Shown here one piece after another: positions 35,871 to 45,365 of a stretch of DNA of 64,000 bases (positions are counted from its first letter, which is position 1; each line of letters opens with the position of its first letter). The stretch is taken from positions 62,001-126,000 of the forward strand of contig NZ_JYMT01000012.1 of assembly GCF_000938305.1 (NCBI RefSeq), in the 5' to 3' direction. The translations under genes were made by a program, and so were the position numbers. The DNA is from Bradyrhizobium sp. LTSP885. GTDB lineage: Bacteria; Pseudomonadota; Alphaproteobacteria; Rhizobiales; Xanthobacteraceae. Under the pieces are notes generated by a model, which worked only from the letters and a program-made list of their open reading frames with translations, searched no databases and was not told where the DNA came from.

Positions 35871-37413
35871 CCTCGGAACCAGCTTCCTGGCCAGTGTGGC
35901 GCGCGATCCGGACGCCCTGGCGCTGGTCGATGGCGATGTCCGCCTGAGTTATGCCCAGTGGCTGAAACGGATATCTTCACTGGTCGCGGCCTTCGATCGG
36001 ATCGGGCTGAAGCCCGGCGACCATCTCATCACCGCGCTCCAGAACAACTGGCAGGCAGCGACCGCACATTGGGCCTGCCAACTGGCTGGTCTCATCGTTA
36101 CGCCGGTCAACTGGCGGGTGAAGGTCGACGAACTCGATTTCTACATCGAGAACTCGGAGAGCCGGGCGCTGATCTATCAGGACGTTTCCGAAGGCGCGGC
36201 GGCCGGTTCGACCCGCGCCGCAGGCCTGATCGTGATTCGCGCGGGCTCGGCGCCATTCAAAAGCGGGGAGCTCTCGCTCGACGCACTTTGCCACGGGGAG
36301 ACGCCTGAGGCGACCGCGCGCGTGTCGGCCGAGTCGTGGTCGATCATGCTCTACACCTCCGGAACCACCTCGCGGCCGAAGGGCGTGCCGCGGCGTCACC
36401 ATGCCGAGCGCGCGGCCGGGATCGCCCATGTCGCGCAAAATCTTTATCGCCGCGGCGAACGGACGCTCGGCGTCATGCCGCTCTATCACACCATGGGCGT
36501 GCGCTCCCTGATCGCGATGTCGCTGATCGGCGGCACTTTCGTCTGCCTGCCGCGGTTCGACGCACAGCGCGCGCTGGCGCTGATTGTATCCGAAGGGATC
36601 ACCAATCTCTACCTGGTGCCGACCCTGTACCACGATCTCGTGCATTGCGAGGCCTTCGCCAGGTCCGACATTTCGCGCGTGCGCAAGCTGGGCTTTGCCG
36701 GCGCATCGATGACGGACGGGCTGCTGCGCAAGCTCGCCGACGCCTTCCGGCCCGATCTCTTCGTCAACCATTACGGCAGTTCCGAAATCTACACGTTTAC
36801 GATCGACCAGGACGCGCCAGCCAAACCGGGCTCGGCCGGCAAGGCCGGCATCAACCAGCGAGTCAAGGTGATGAAGCTCAACGCGGCGTCGGTCAACGAC
36901 GCCGCCGACGTCGGCGAGGAAGGCGAGATCGTGGCGCTGCTCGCCGGCGACGAATCCTTCGAAGGTTACTGGCGCCGGCCCGACGCCGATGTCCGCGCAT
37001 TGCGCGACGGATGGTATTGCACCGGCGATACCGGCTATGTCGACCGCGACGGCGATATCTTCGTCACCGGCCGCGTCGACGACATGATCATCACCGGCGG
37101 CGAGAATGTCTCGCCGGTCGAGATCGAGAGCTGCCTGTCACTGCATCCCGCGGTGCTCGAAGTTGCGGTCGTGGGCCTGCCGGACGAGCGCTGGGGCAAG
37201 GCCGTCACCGCTTTCGTCAAGCGTTCGAGGCTGGTCACCGAGCCGGATCTCGACGAATTCTGCCGTGACTCCGGCCTTGCCGCCTTCAAGCGCCCGCGTC
37301 GCTTCGTGTTCGTCGACGCGATCCCGAAATCCCCGGTCGGCAAGCTGCTGCGGCGGCTGCTGGTCGCCGGCGAGTACCAGATTGAACCGATGCCGCCGTC
37401 GAACGCCGCATGA
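35863..37413 (+). CDS. hmfD: AMP-forming acyl-CoA synthetase (probable 2-furoate-CoA ligase)
   Basis: 516 residues, ANL superfamily. A3 motif LYTSGTTSRPKGVPR (about 163-177), A5 NHYGSSEIYTFT, A8 GWYCTGDTGYVDRDG and DDMIITGGENVSPVEIE, A10 lysine in PKSPVGKLLRR. It activates a carboxylic acid to its CoA ester with ATP. Coupled to the small dehydrogenase subunit by overlap. Its place between a Mo-hydroxylase and a hydratase fits furoate-CoA ligase; benzoate-type ligases are similar, so the exact acid is inferred. Confidence 0.9.
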   Translation: MLDLGTSFLASVARDPDALALVDGDVRLSYAQWLKRISSLVAAFDRIGLKPGDHLITALQNNWQAATAHWACQLAGLIVTPVNWRVKVDELDFYIENSESRALIYQDVSEGAAAGSTRAAGLIVIRAGSAPFKSGELSLDALCHGETPEATARVSAESWSIMLYTSGTTSRPKGVPRRHHAERAAGIAHVAQNLYRRGERTLGVMPLYHTMGVRSLIAMSLIGGTFVCLPRFDAQRALALIVSEGITNLYLVPTLYHDLVHCEAFARSDISRVRKLGFAGASMTDGLLRKLADAFRPDLFVNHYGSSEIYTFTIDQDAPAKPGSAGKAGINQRVKVMKLNAASVNDAADVGEEGEIVALLAGDESFEGYWRRPDADVRALRDGWYCTGDTGYVDRDGDIFVTGRVDDMIITGGENVSPVEIESCLSLHPAVLEVAVVGLPDERWGKAVTAFVKRSRLVTEPDLDEFCRDSGLAAFKRPRRFVFVDAIPKSPVGKLLRRLLVAGEYQIEPMPPSNAA

Positions 37414-37441
37414 CCCTCCCCCCCAAAAACAGGAACAAGAC

Positions 37442-38245
37442 ATGGCTGCTTACGAATTTGTCGACCCCTGCCTCTCGAAGCTGGACGGATTCCAGGTCGA
37501 GATCGATCCGGCACATGAGCGCGCCGATATCATCCTCAACCGGCCGCCCTACAACATCGTTTCGATGCCGCAGCGCGACCAGTTCCGTCTGGTGTTCGAG
37601 ACACTGGACCAGGACGAGCGGGTCCGCATCATTGTCGTGCGGGCCATCGGCGAACACTTCTCCAGCGGCGGCAATATCGGCGGCTTCATGGAGGCGACCC
37701 CTGAGACGGTCTCCAAGCTCGCCTGGAACATTGCTTCGCCTGCTCGCTGCGCAAAGCCCGTGATCGTGGCCAACCGCGGCTACTGCTTCGGCGTCGGCTT
37801 CGAGCTGTCGCTGGCCTGCGATTTCCGCATCGCCTCGGATACCGCGCAATACGCATTGCCCGAACAGAAGCTCGGCCAGATTCCGGGATCGGGCGGATCC
37901 GCGCGGCTGCAGAAGATGATCGGCATCACCCGGACCAAGGACATCGTGATGCGCTCCAAGCGCATCCCGGCGCGCCAGGCGCTCGAATGGGGCATCGTTA
38001 CCGAATGCGTCGCGGACAAGGATCTGGAGACCGCAACCGACAAGCTGGTCGATGAACTGCGGACGTTCGCGCCGCTCGCCCAGCGCACGGCCAAGAAGCT
38101 TCTCAACGACACCGAGGACTCGACGCTGGCGATCGCGATCGAGCTCGAAGGCCATTGCTACAGCCGGCTGCGCCAGTCGGAGGATTTCAAGGAGGGCGTC
38201 GAGGCTTTCAACGCCAAGCGGCCACCGAAATTCATCGGTCGCTGA
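37442..38245 (+). CDS. hmfE: Enoyl-CoA hydratase/isomerase family protein (HmfE-like)
   Basis: 267 residues, crotonase fold. Oxyanion segments HFSSGGNIGGFME and NRGYCFGVGFELSLACDFR; active-site loop PEQKLGQIPGSGGSARL; trimer helix AQRTAKKLLNDTEDS. Start ATG 37442 with AGGAAC upstream; the in-frame part before it lies in the ligase gene. In hmf clusters the final crotonase acts on the opened furan product to give 2-oxoglutarate; sequence alone shows only the fold. Followed after 46 bp by the carrier. Confidence 0.88.
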   Translation: MAAYEFVDPCLSKLDGFQVEIDPAHERADIILNRPPYNIVSMPQRDQFRLVFETLDQDERVRIIVVRAIGEHFSSGGNIGGFMEATPETVSKLAWNIASPARCAKPVIVANRGYCFGVGFELSLACDFRIASDTAQYALPEQKLGQIPGSGGSARLQKMIGITRTKDIVMRSKRIPARQALEWGIVTECVADKDLETATDKLVDELRTFAPLAQRTAKKLLNDTEDSTLAIAIELEGHCYSRLRQSEDFKEGVEAFNAKRPPKFIGR

Positions 38246-38291
38246 CCGGACCAGATCATTACACGACAACATATTGGGGGGAGATTTCGAA

Positions 38292-39623
38292 ATGACCATT
38301 GCCGAAGTGCAAGACAACGGCGTAACGTCGGTCGCGCAAAAACGCCAGGCGACGAATGCGATCATCGCGTCCCTGCTCGGATGGTCGCTCGATCTCTTTG
38401 ATCTGTTCATCCTGCTCTATGTCGCGCCCGTCGTTGGCAAATTGTTCTTTCCAACCAGTAGTCCGACGCTGTCGCTGGCCGCCGTTTACGCCTCATTCGC
38501 CGTGACCTTGATGATGCGCCCGGTCGGCGCCGCGATCTTCGGCAACTACGCCGATCTGCATGGCCGCAAGGGCGCCATGCTGATCGCCATTGTCGGCGTC
38601 GGCGTCAGCACCGCCGCGTTCGGCCTGCTCCCGACCATCGAGCAAGCGGGCCTGATCGCGCCCGCGATCTTCCTTCTGCTGCGGCTGGTGCAGGGTGTCT
38701 TCGTCGGAGGTGTGGTCGCTTCCACCCACACCATCGGCACAGAATCGGTATCGGCAAAATGGCGCGGCGCGATGTCGGGATTGATCGGCGGCGGCGGCGC
38801 CGGAATCGGCGCGCTGCTCTCTTCGTTGGTCTTTCTCATCACCTCGTCGATCTTCCCCGGCGACGAGTTCGCGGTCTGGGGCTGGCGCTGCATGTTCTTC
38901 TCGGGCTTGTTGAGCTCGCTGCTCGGCTGGTTCATCTTCCGCGGGCTGGAGGAGTCGCCCTTCTTCAAGGAACAGCAAAGGATCAAGGCCGCCGCGAAGA
39001 CATCGGTTGTCACCTCGCCGGTGAAGACGCTGTTCAGCGGGCCTTACCGCAACGTGCTTCTGCTCAACCTCTTGATCACCTTCGGCGGCGGTGCCGGCTA
39101 CTACCTCACGTCGGGTTATCTTCCGACCTTCCTCAAGGTCGTGAACGGTTTGCCGAATAACGTCACCTCAGTGGTCCTGATGGGGGCAAGCGTTTCGGCG
39201 ATGGTTTCGGCCGTCGCTATAGGCGCGCTCAGCGACCTGATCGGGCGCAAGAAAGTGTTCCTGATCGTCGGCATCTGCACCATGGTGCTATTGCCCGTCT
39301 GTTATCTCTCGCTCGCGAAGGCAACCGACGTAACCACAGCGAGCTTCTACGCGCTGGCGATCGCCTTCATCGGCAATGCCGGCTATGCGCCGGTGCTGAT
39401 CTTCCTGAACGAGCGTTTCCCGACCGCCATGCGAGCTACTGGCACGGGGTTGTCCTGGAATATCGGTTTCGCGCTCGGCGGAATGATGCCGACTTTCGTG
39501 TCGCTGGCGAGTTCGGGGACGGCGCAAATCCCGATGTCGCTCGCCGTCTTCGCGGTCGGCGTTTTCGCGATCTACACGCTGGGGGCCATCCTGAGCCCGG
39601 AAACCAAAGGCGAATTCCGCTAA
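38292..39623 (+). CDS. MFS aromatic-acid/metabolite:H+ symporter
   Basis: 443 residues, 12 predicted membrane helices. AAHS/MHS features: IIASLLGWSLDLFDLFILLY in helix 1, the loop GNYADLHGRKGAMLIA after helix 2, central loop with KEQQRIKAAAKTSVV, and GALSDLIGRKKVFLIVG in the second half. Family members import benzoate-like or dicarboxylic acids with protons. Last gene of the presumed hmf operon, so it probably imports the furan acid. GGGGGGAGA precedes ATG 38292. Confidence 0.92.
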   Translation: MTIAEVQDNGVTSVAQKRQATNAIIASLLGWSLDLFDLFILLYVAPVVGKLFFPTSSPTLSLAAVYASFAVTLMMRPVGAAIFGNYADLHGRKGAMLIAIVGVGVSTAAFGLLPTIEQAGLIAPAIFLLLRLVQGVFVGGVVASTHTIGTESVSAKWRGAMSGLIGGGGAGIGALLSSLVFLITSSIFPGDEFAVWGWRCMFFSGLLSSLLGWFIFRGLEESPFFKEQQRIKAAAKTSVVTSPVKTLFSGPYRNVLLLNLLITFGGGAGYYLTSGYLPTFLKVVNGLPNNVTSVVLMGASVSAMVSAVAIGALSDLIGRKKVFLIVGICTMVLLPVCYLSLAKATDVTTASFYALAIAFIGNAGYAPVLIFLNERFPTAMRATGTGLSWNIGFALGGMMPTFVSLASSGTAQIPMSLAVFAVGVFAIYTLGAILSPETKGEFR

Positions 39624-39944
39624 AGAAGATCGGGCCAAGATGCCGCTGTTGAAATCAGGTCCGCCTGACAGGTCGCCAGAGCCGAACTCTGCCAGACGTC
39701 GCTGTTTCATGACCACACTCCATCTTTGAACAAGGACTAGAGTGTTGCGTTGATCAGTTGAACCCGCCGCCATGGGCGGTCATTGCGAGAAGTTGATCCG
39801 CGAGACGGCAGTGTCGTACCTGACGCGGATCCCCGCGATCGACTGAGAGAAGGCGGCTCCCATTCGAGAACCGCCTATCCTCACGCAGGCTGGCGAAGAC
39901 CGCTTCGCCTTGCGGCCGAACTGCGCCAAACTATCGGCAGGCCA
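39624..39944. other. Intergenic stretch with hairpin
   Basis: No gene. 39856-39880 holds GGCGGCTCCC / GAGAACCGCC, an 8-of-10 stem, a candidate end signal for the hmf operon but with no T-run. Sequence near 39740 is the kind of tail often seen near insertion-sequence scars; not enough to call one. Confidence 0.35.
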
Positions 39945-40319
39945 TTACCAGGGCTGACCTTTGCCAAACGACCAGTCCTCTTTGTTGACGAACACCATGT
40001 TGATCATGATGTCGTCAGGACGTACGCCGAGCTTGCTGTTGAGTTCGTCGGCAATCTGCCGGTAGAAGGCAAATTTCAGTTCCTTGGTGTTGCCGACGGT
40101 GCTGGTCACCTGGATCAAGATGAAGTCGGGCGACCGATCCATACCCAGGAAGTGACGGTCGTAGATGAGGTTCTCGGGCGCGTGCTCATTGACGACAATG
40201 AAGCGGTCGCCATCCGGAGCCTTGAGGACGTTAACGATCCCCGCATACACAATGTCGGCGACTTTGGCGCGATAGTCCGCATGTTTTCCCTTGATCAGAT
40301 CGATACGTGCAAACGGCAT
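39945..40319 (-). CDS. Tautomerase-superfamily protein
   Basis: 124 residues beginning MPFARIDLIKGKHADY: after Met removal, Pro1 is the catalytic base of the tautomerase superfamily. VNEHAPENLIYDRHFLG and STVGNTKELKFAFYRQIADEL match the 4-oxalocrotonate-tautomerase-like family with about 125 residues. Substrate unknown. 53 bp downstream of a GST gene on the same strand, presumably one transcript under the divergent TetR regulator. Confidence 0.88.
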   Translation of the reverse strand: MPFARIDLIKGKHADYRAKVADIVYAGIVNVLKAPDGDRFIVVNEHAPENLIYDRHFLGMDRSPDFILIQVTSTVGNTKELKFAFYRQIADELNSKLGVRPDDIMINMVFVNKEDWSFGKGQPW

Positions 40320-40372
40320 GACACTTTCCTTTGTTGAGGTGGGTTGAGAGACGGGTCGTTGCGGTGGTTGAG

Positions 40373-41077
40373 TTAGGGCCGGTTATCCAGTTCGGGAACG
40401 CCGCTGCTGCGATCGGCGTAAGCGGCCAGGAAGGTCGGCCGGCGCTGCCAGCGCTGCCAGAACGCATCGATATGTTCGAAGCGCTCGTCGAGCGGCGTCG
40501 CGTTGACCGGGAACTTTGAGAAGGCGATCGCGGTCGCCATGGTGATGTCCGAGAAGGTCGGTTGCTCGCCGCCGAGCAGCCACTCTCGGCCGTCCGACAG
40601 ATGCTGGTTGACGAGGGCCGCATGGGCCAACGCCTCTTTGCGGCAATGCTCGCCCCAGGCGTGATTGGTCGTGAGTTCGAGCTTCGGCCCCAGTCCCTGA
40701 TGGAGCACATGAAACGCGGTGACGATCCGGTAGAGGATGTGCACCCAGATGCGGTTATCCCACATGTTGTCGAGACCCTGGTGCTCCGGGGTTTCACCCA
40801 GGATTCGCCGACCGGGGAAAGCCTGGTCGAGATAGCGGACGACGGCGGCGGTTTCGGAAATGAAGGTGCCGTCGGGCAGTTGAAGCGTGGGAGTTTCACC
40901 CCATGGGTTCATCTTCAAATGACGCCACTGCCGTTGTTCGCCAACAGGCGACATGTCGTAGACGCGTTCGTTGAACTGATCGGCGATGCCTTTCTCGTGC
41001 AGGAAAATTCGCAAGCGCTGGGGGTTCGGAAAGGCTGAGGGCGACGTGAAGAGGTTGAGTATCGTCGTCATGGTCAT
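40373..41077 (-). CDS. Glutathione S-transferase family protein
   Basis: 234 residues. Thioredoxin-like N-domain: SPSAFPNPQRLRIFLHEKG, MNPWGETPTLQLPDG, ISETAAVVRYLDQAFPG (glutathione-binding ET). Helical C-domain with LGGEQPTFSDITMATAIAFS, the N-capping motif. Role in detoxification inferred. Start ATG 41077 or 41071. Divergent from a TetR gene, with two related operators between. Confidence 0.9.
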   Translation of the reverse strand: MTMTTILNLFTSPSAFPNPQRLRIFLHEKGIADQFNERVYDMSPVGEQRQWRHLKMNPWGETPTLQLPDGTFISETAAVVRYLDQAFPGRRILGETPEHQGLDNMWDNRIWVHILYRIVTAFHVLHQGLGPKLELTTNHAWGEHCRKEALAHAALVNQHLSDGREWLLGGEQPTFSDITMATAIAFSKFPVNATPLDERFEHIDAFWQRWQRRPTFLAAYADRSSGVPELDNRP

Positions 41078-41109
41078 GGTTCCCTGCTTAGAGCGATCTG
41101 CGTGACTCT

Positions 41110-41125
41110 TACCTGTCGTCAGGTA
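41110..41125. promoter_or_regulatory. TetR operator 1
   Basis: TACCTG-TCGT-CAGGTA: perfect 6-bp inverted repeat with 4-bp spacer, 33 bp from the GST start. Confidence 0.7.
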
Positions 41126-41175
41126 GGTATCTCTTGATCAGAGCTTTAGAGCTTCCCTTTTTCGATGTCAACACC

Positions 41176-41191
41176 TATCTATCGTCAGGTA
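41176..41191. promoter_or_regulatory. TetR operator 2
   Basis: TATCTATCGTCAGGTA, matching operator 1 at 14 of 16 positions with one degenerate arm, 17 bp before the TetR start. Likely autoregulatory. Confidence 0.65.
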
Positions 41192-41207
41192 AGAAAGGGA
41201 GACGGTG

Positions 41208-41774
41208 ATGGTTGCGGACACGAATACCAAGGAGCGGATCATGGAGGCGGCGCGGCTCACCGTGCAGGATCTTGGCTATAGCGGCCTTAGTTTCCGCGAG
41301 TTGGCGAAGGACGTCGGAATCAAGAGTGCCAGCATTCACTATTATTTTCCGAGCAAGGGCGAACTGGGAGCGGCATTGGCCAGTCGCTACACGAAACACT
41401 ACGCTGAATATTTCGATGGGCTACTTGAGCAAGGGCTCGATGCCCAAACCTGCATGGCGCGCTACACGGATGTCTTCGCTGACACTTTGCGCAACGAAAA
41501 CCGCATGTGTCTCGCCGGGATATTATCGGCCGAGCGCAACGAACTTCCGGATGAAGTTAGAACCGAGGTCGTCAAGTGGGGTGATATGAACGAGCGTTGG
41601 ATCGCACGGGTGTTGGCAATGCGCAATTCCCCGAAATCCGAGGAGATCCCGCGTCGCGCACGTGCTATTTTCGCGGCAGTCTCCGGAGCGCAGTTGATTG
41701 CCCATAGCCGCGGCGATGTCTCGATCTACGAAGAGATCATCGCCGCATATGGAGCAAGCGGCTTAATTCCCTGA
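41208..41774 (+). CDS. TetR-family repressor
   Basis: 188 residues. DNA-binding helices: RIMEAARLTVQDLGYSGLSF and LAKDVGIKSASIHYYFPSKG. All-helical ligand domain after 60, with AGILSAERNELPDEV. Start ATG 41208 with GGGAGA six bases upstream (GTG 41205 possible). Divergent from the GST-tautomerase pair; the two palindromes between make it the likely repressor of both directions. Confidence 0.92.
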   Translation: MVADTNTKERIMEAARLTVQDLGYSGLSFRELAKDVGIKSASIHYYFPSKGELGAALASRYTKHYAEYFDGLLEQGLDAQTCMARYTDVFADTLRNENRMCLAGILSAERNELPDEVRTEVVKWGDMNERWIARVLAMRNSPKSEEIPRRARAIFAAVSGAQLIAHSRGDVSIYEEIIAAYGASGLIP

Positions 41775-42209
41775 TCGTGCTTCCACCAACAGACGCCCGA
41801 GCGCAGCGCACGGAACGAGCCACCGAAGCCTATACTCAAGATTGAATGTCGCGTTTGCGCCAAGAGCGGCCCTCCTTGGATCGACGCCTAAAAGGAAGGT
41901 GTGCCCGCCAACGTGTGTCGGTCACAACGGCTGCGCAGAACGGATACTGGGTGATGTCCGCGCATTGCCTACGTCACATTTTTAACAGTGGGCCCGGTGA
42001 CGGACATCCCCTCCTCTGCACGATGTTGATATTGATGCCGTTCGTGATGGTTAGCTGAAAAGCTACGGTCTAAATCCACGGCATCAGCTGAGCGCGATGT
42101 TGTCCGGCAGCTAGTTGCGCTCCTTGAACGTCGCGATCTGTGTGGGGGTACCCGCTGCGATCCAGCGTAAGAAACCGCTGCGCCGATCCTCAACCCGGCG
42201 CGGCGGCTT
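41775..42209. other. Gene-free stretch
   Basis: No supportable coding sequence, RNA gene or strong repeat seen. Confidence 0.4.
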
Positions 42210-42419
42210 TTACTCAGTCACGCCTCGCTCAATGGCTTGCCTTCGGACGTGGACTTCAAGATTGAGCCGCGCTGCGCGCATGATACGCGCTCGTGTCGCG
42301 TCGCCGTCCAGCTCATTGACCATTCGCCGGAAGCGAGCCCGTCGCCACGCCTCGACGCGGCGGATTCGAACGATAATCACCTCGGCCGCGATCTGAGTTC
42401 TTGCCGTTTGCTGGGACAT
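42210..42419 (-). CDS. Small basic hypothetical protein
   Basis: About 69 residues from ATG 42419 (MSQQTARTQIAAEVIIVRIR), rich in Arg and Ala, helical. GC-rich third positions are in favour, but no ribosome site or family is recognised. Could be a remnant. Confidence 0.25.
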   Translation of the reverse strand: MSQQTARTQIAAEVIIVRIRRVEAWRRARFRRMVNELDGDATRARIMRAARLNLEVHVRRQAIERGVTE

Positions 42420-42490
42420 TGTATCGCCTGCACGTGTGCACGAGACGTACAACAACTGAAATCAGTTGTCCGGCTACCATTTCCGCCCAC

Positions 42491-42739
42491 CTAGGACCGT
42501 TCCTTCGGCACAGGCAGTGCGGCTTTGAGCCGATCACGCCCAAGAGCAGCGTCGATCTTGTCGCTCATCCGTTGGAGCAAGGCTTCTGCCGAGCCGGTTC
42601 GAATGCCAGCTCGCGCCGGCGTCAAAATCTCCTTTCGCTGGCGTCCGACCTCTACGCGCATGCGCCCGATTTCGCCTCGGATGGCTGCCTTTCCCAATTC
42701 TACATTTCGGGCCAGCGAGGCTGCTGGAGCCAACTCCAC
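42491..42739 (-). CDS. Small helical hypothetical protein
   Basis: 82 residues, predicted amphipathic coiled coil: RMRVEVGRQRKEILTPAR, AEALLQRMSDKIDAALGRDR. Resembles short helical proteins common in Bradyrhizobium. It begins just 16 bp after the exported protein gene ends, same strand, so it may be co-transcribed. Function unknown. Confidence 0.35.
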   Translation of the reverse strand: MELAPAASLARNVELGKAAIRGEIGRMRVEVGRQRKEILTPARAGIRTGSAEALLQRMSDKIDAALGRDRLKAALPVPKERS

Positions 42740-42754
42740 GGCCAGCTGTTCAGG

Positions 42755-43363
42755 TTACATTGGTGGCTTGATACCCTCAGCGCCGATCACGACCGCTGCG
42801 GCTTCAGGGCTGTCCTTTTTCATAACGACGAAGACCTTTCGCCCAATCGCAAGCTCGCCGGCCGATGGCGCCTTAACGAAGGCAACAACTTCCGTGCCGT
42901 CTGGGACTGTAATTGTTTGTTCTCCGTTTTTGTAGTTGAGCTTGAGCACACGGTCGGTCCCGACGTTATCGACCTTAGCGATATTTGCGTTCGTCATTGC
43001 GTTCGGTTTGGAATCGAGATCCCATGGATAATGACCCTCGGCCAGACCTCGCAAGGATTCATCGAAAACATGAACCTCGCGTGCGACACGTTTACCGTCT
43101 TGCTCGACGGACGTGACACCGACAAACCTACCGGTCTGTATGGCATTCATATCAGTTTTTGTTACCAGGAAGAGTCCCGCGTCGCCAGCGAGCTTGATCG
43201 ACACTGTCTCTCCTTTGGCGTTTTGAACGCCGATCGTTCCGTCCTTGACGTCGGTCAAGGTGCCGCGGATATGCGCCTGCGCGAAGGCTGGCGCGGACAC
43301 CAGCAAACCGGCAACAGCCGCTGCAGCCGCAATCGATACCCTCAGAGCCCGAGATATTGGCAT
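42755..43363 (-). CDS. Exported hypothetical protein
   Basis: 202 residues. Sec signal SIAAAAAVAGLLVSAPAFAQA, then beta-rich IRGTLTDVKDGTIGVQNAKG and VSIKLAGDAGLFLVTKTDM; the repeat-like beta strands recall DUF5666 OB-fold-type periplasmic proteins. Start ATG 43363 with GGGAGG eight bases upstream. Periplasmic; role unknown. Confidence 0.8.
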   Translation of the reverse strand: MPISRALRVSIAAAAAVAGLLVSAPAFAQAHIRGTLTDVKDGTIGVQNAKGETVSIKLAGDAGLFLVTKTDMNAIQTGRFVGVTSVEQDGKRVAREVHVFDESLRGLAEGHYPWDLDSKPNAMTNANIAKVDNVGTDRVLKLNYKNGEQTITVPDGTEVVAFVKAPSAGELAIGRKVFVVMKKDSPEAAAVVIGAEGIKPPM

Positions 43364-43604
43364 TTGATCGGCCTCCCTCGTTACGCTCCGCATTGGTGCG
43401 GAGGCCGCGCATCCGACGCTCCGGGCCGCAGTTAGTCAATTGCCCCAGCGCGAAAGATCAGGATTGACTCTCAAACAACCAAATCGCCAATTTGTCCTTT
43501 TTCAGCCCGATCTCAACTAGGCGACGGATGGCGTCGCCGACCGCCGACGAACAGACACAACTTCAAATGTTGATTTCGAGGGTCGGACAAAGATGTTCAT
43601 CTCG

Positions 43605-44345
43605 CTATTCCAGATACGGCGTCAGCACCCCTTCGATCCATTTCATTAATGCGCGGACTCGGCGCGACAGATTGCTCCGATGTGCGACGACGAGGGACAC
43701 GGCGAGCGCACGCCGACGAAAATCGGGTATGATGTCCACAAGCGTTCCACTCTCCAGGTATCGGCCAATCCCCAAGAGTGGCGCCTGAATCAGGCCAAGG
43801 CCGGCAAGGGCAGCGGCTTCGTAGGTCTGCGCGCTGTTGACGTGTAGCGCACCCGGCAACTGAAGCGTCGCGTAGCCGTCGCCGTCCGGATATTCCCATC
43901 CATAGGGTCTTGCGCCCAGCAGCGTCGAAAAATGAATTGTCCGATGCTCCTGAAGCTGGAGATCTTCCAGCGATCGGGGGACGCCATAGCGCGCCAGGTA
44001 GGCAGGACTGGCGGCGTTAACCATCCGCAACAGGCCCAGTGGGCGGGCAATCAGCGTCTCATCCCCGATGGGACCAAGCCGCAATACGCAGTCGAACCCC
44101 TCTTGAACCAGATCGACCTGCCGATCCGTACTCGACACCTCCAGTTCCAACTCCGGATGAGCCGCCATGAAATCCGGTAAGGCCGGCACGATCGTTGTCC
44201 GTGCCACCTCGGTCGGAAGATCGACGCGTAGGCGCCCGCGAAGTGCCACGCGATCGCCAGCGAACATTGAGTGCAGATCATCAACGTCAGCAAGCAGATC
44301 GCGGGCACGGGCATGAAATACCCGTCCGTCTTCCGTCAACTGCAC
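43605..44345 (-). pseudogene. LysR regulator lacking its DNA-binding domain
   Basis: 246 codons cover only the end of the linker (VQLTEDGRVFHARARDLL) and the effector domain (LRGRLRVDLPTEVARTTIVP, LELEVSSTDRQVDLVQEGFD, MVNAASPAYLARYGVP). The winged helix of about 55 residues is gone: codon VQL is preceded by an in-frame TGA and unrelated sequence. The break is near 44350. Without a DNA-binding domain it cannot act as regulator. Confidence 0.75.
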
Positions 44346-45151
44346 GCTAACTCAGTGCCATCGCAAGACAACTCAATGAAAGGCCGAGAAAGACCTTGCT
44401 CTATCAGACGCCGGCTGAGATTTTCGCAGAATGTGTTGCAGCGATCGGGTGAACTCGCCGCCAAAACCTGCCGTTGCTCGAAACTGGAGCTTTGGACATC
44501 CCGCCCTTTTGCACGATTAGCTGCGCTGCAATTCTCCTTTAGCGAACCGCGGTGGATTACAGACCTCGATCAGGGTAAGCAAAACTCACTACCTCGGTGC
44601 ACGCCTCAATGCGAGAGGAGCGAAAACAATTCCACCAGACTACGCTAAAATGCGCGATCGCAGCCGGGCCCCCTACTCCCACTCGATTGTTCAAATCACG
44701 CATAGCATATTGAATTTCCTCTGAAATTTTTTCCGCGGCCGAACATATTCCGACGGTCGGTCCGCCAAAAAGTTACGCTTTTGATTTCAAAGGGAAAATC
44801 ATCGCAAAGATATTCTTGTGGTTTCGCTAGCTATCGGCATCATTCGGTCGATTGTAGCACTTCGAAGCGGCCGGCGCCGTGTTCGATCTCCGTCCGCAAA
44901 GTGCCGTCACCAAACGATTCCAATTAGAAAACGCGGCGCGATGTCCAGTTCGAATCTGCAGTTCGCCGGATAGCGGACATGTGTCAAGGGGAGTATCGTG
45001 GAGTAGTATCGGAAAGCGGAGGACACTCGAGCGAATCCTAGGCTGTGAATAAGCTTTCAACGTTGCCCCCTCCACAGCTACGCGGATCAATAGCTTAGCG
45101 CGCGGATCGGCGGCGGGACCCCACGCCGATTCACAGGTTTGGGCCGCGCCT
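44346..45151. other. Gene-free, AT-richer stretch
   Basis: No supportable gene. Lies between a broken LysR and repeat B; probably insertion/deletion debris. A 125-codon minus frame here (44827-45204) runs into the repeat and shows no family features. Confidence 0.4.
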
Positions 45152-45365
45152 GCGATTCGCTCCTGATCCGTCGTCTCATTTGGAAGCAACCGAGCGGCAT
45201 CCAAGATGGTGAGGATCAGAACAGACCCCTAGTCCAAGGTCGGCTTCGAGGCCACCCGCATCAGCTCACGACCCGACTCGATACCATTTCAGGTTCACCC
45301 TCCCGCTCGTGGCTCAATCCGTGTTTGGCGTTTCAACCTTGTTGCGAGGAGACGCAACCACCGAT
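45152..45365 (+). repeat. Diverged direct repeat, copy B
   Basis: About 214 bp, same orientation as copy A at 15463-15682. Both carry GCGATTCGCTCCTGATCC at the left and GAGACGCAACCACCGAT at the right. On the minus strand B would encode ASPRNKVETPNTD where A encodes ASPRNKAETLNTG, so part of the element may once have been coding. Confidence 0.7.

Noticed and set aside
39730..39790. Insertion-sequence scar
   Set aside because: The text resembles tails seen near transposase genes, but there is no transposase frame, terminal repeat or target duplication.
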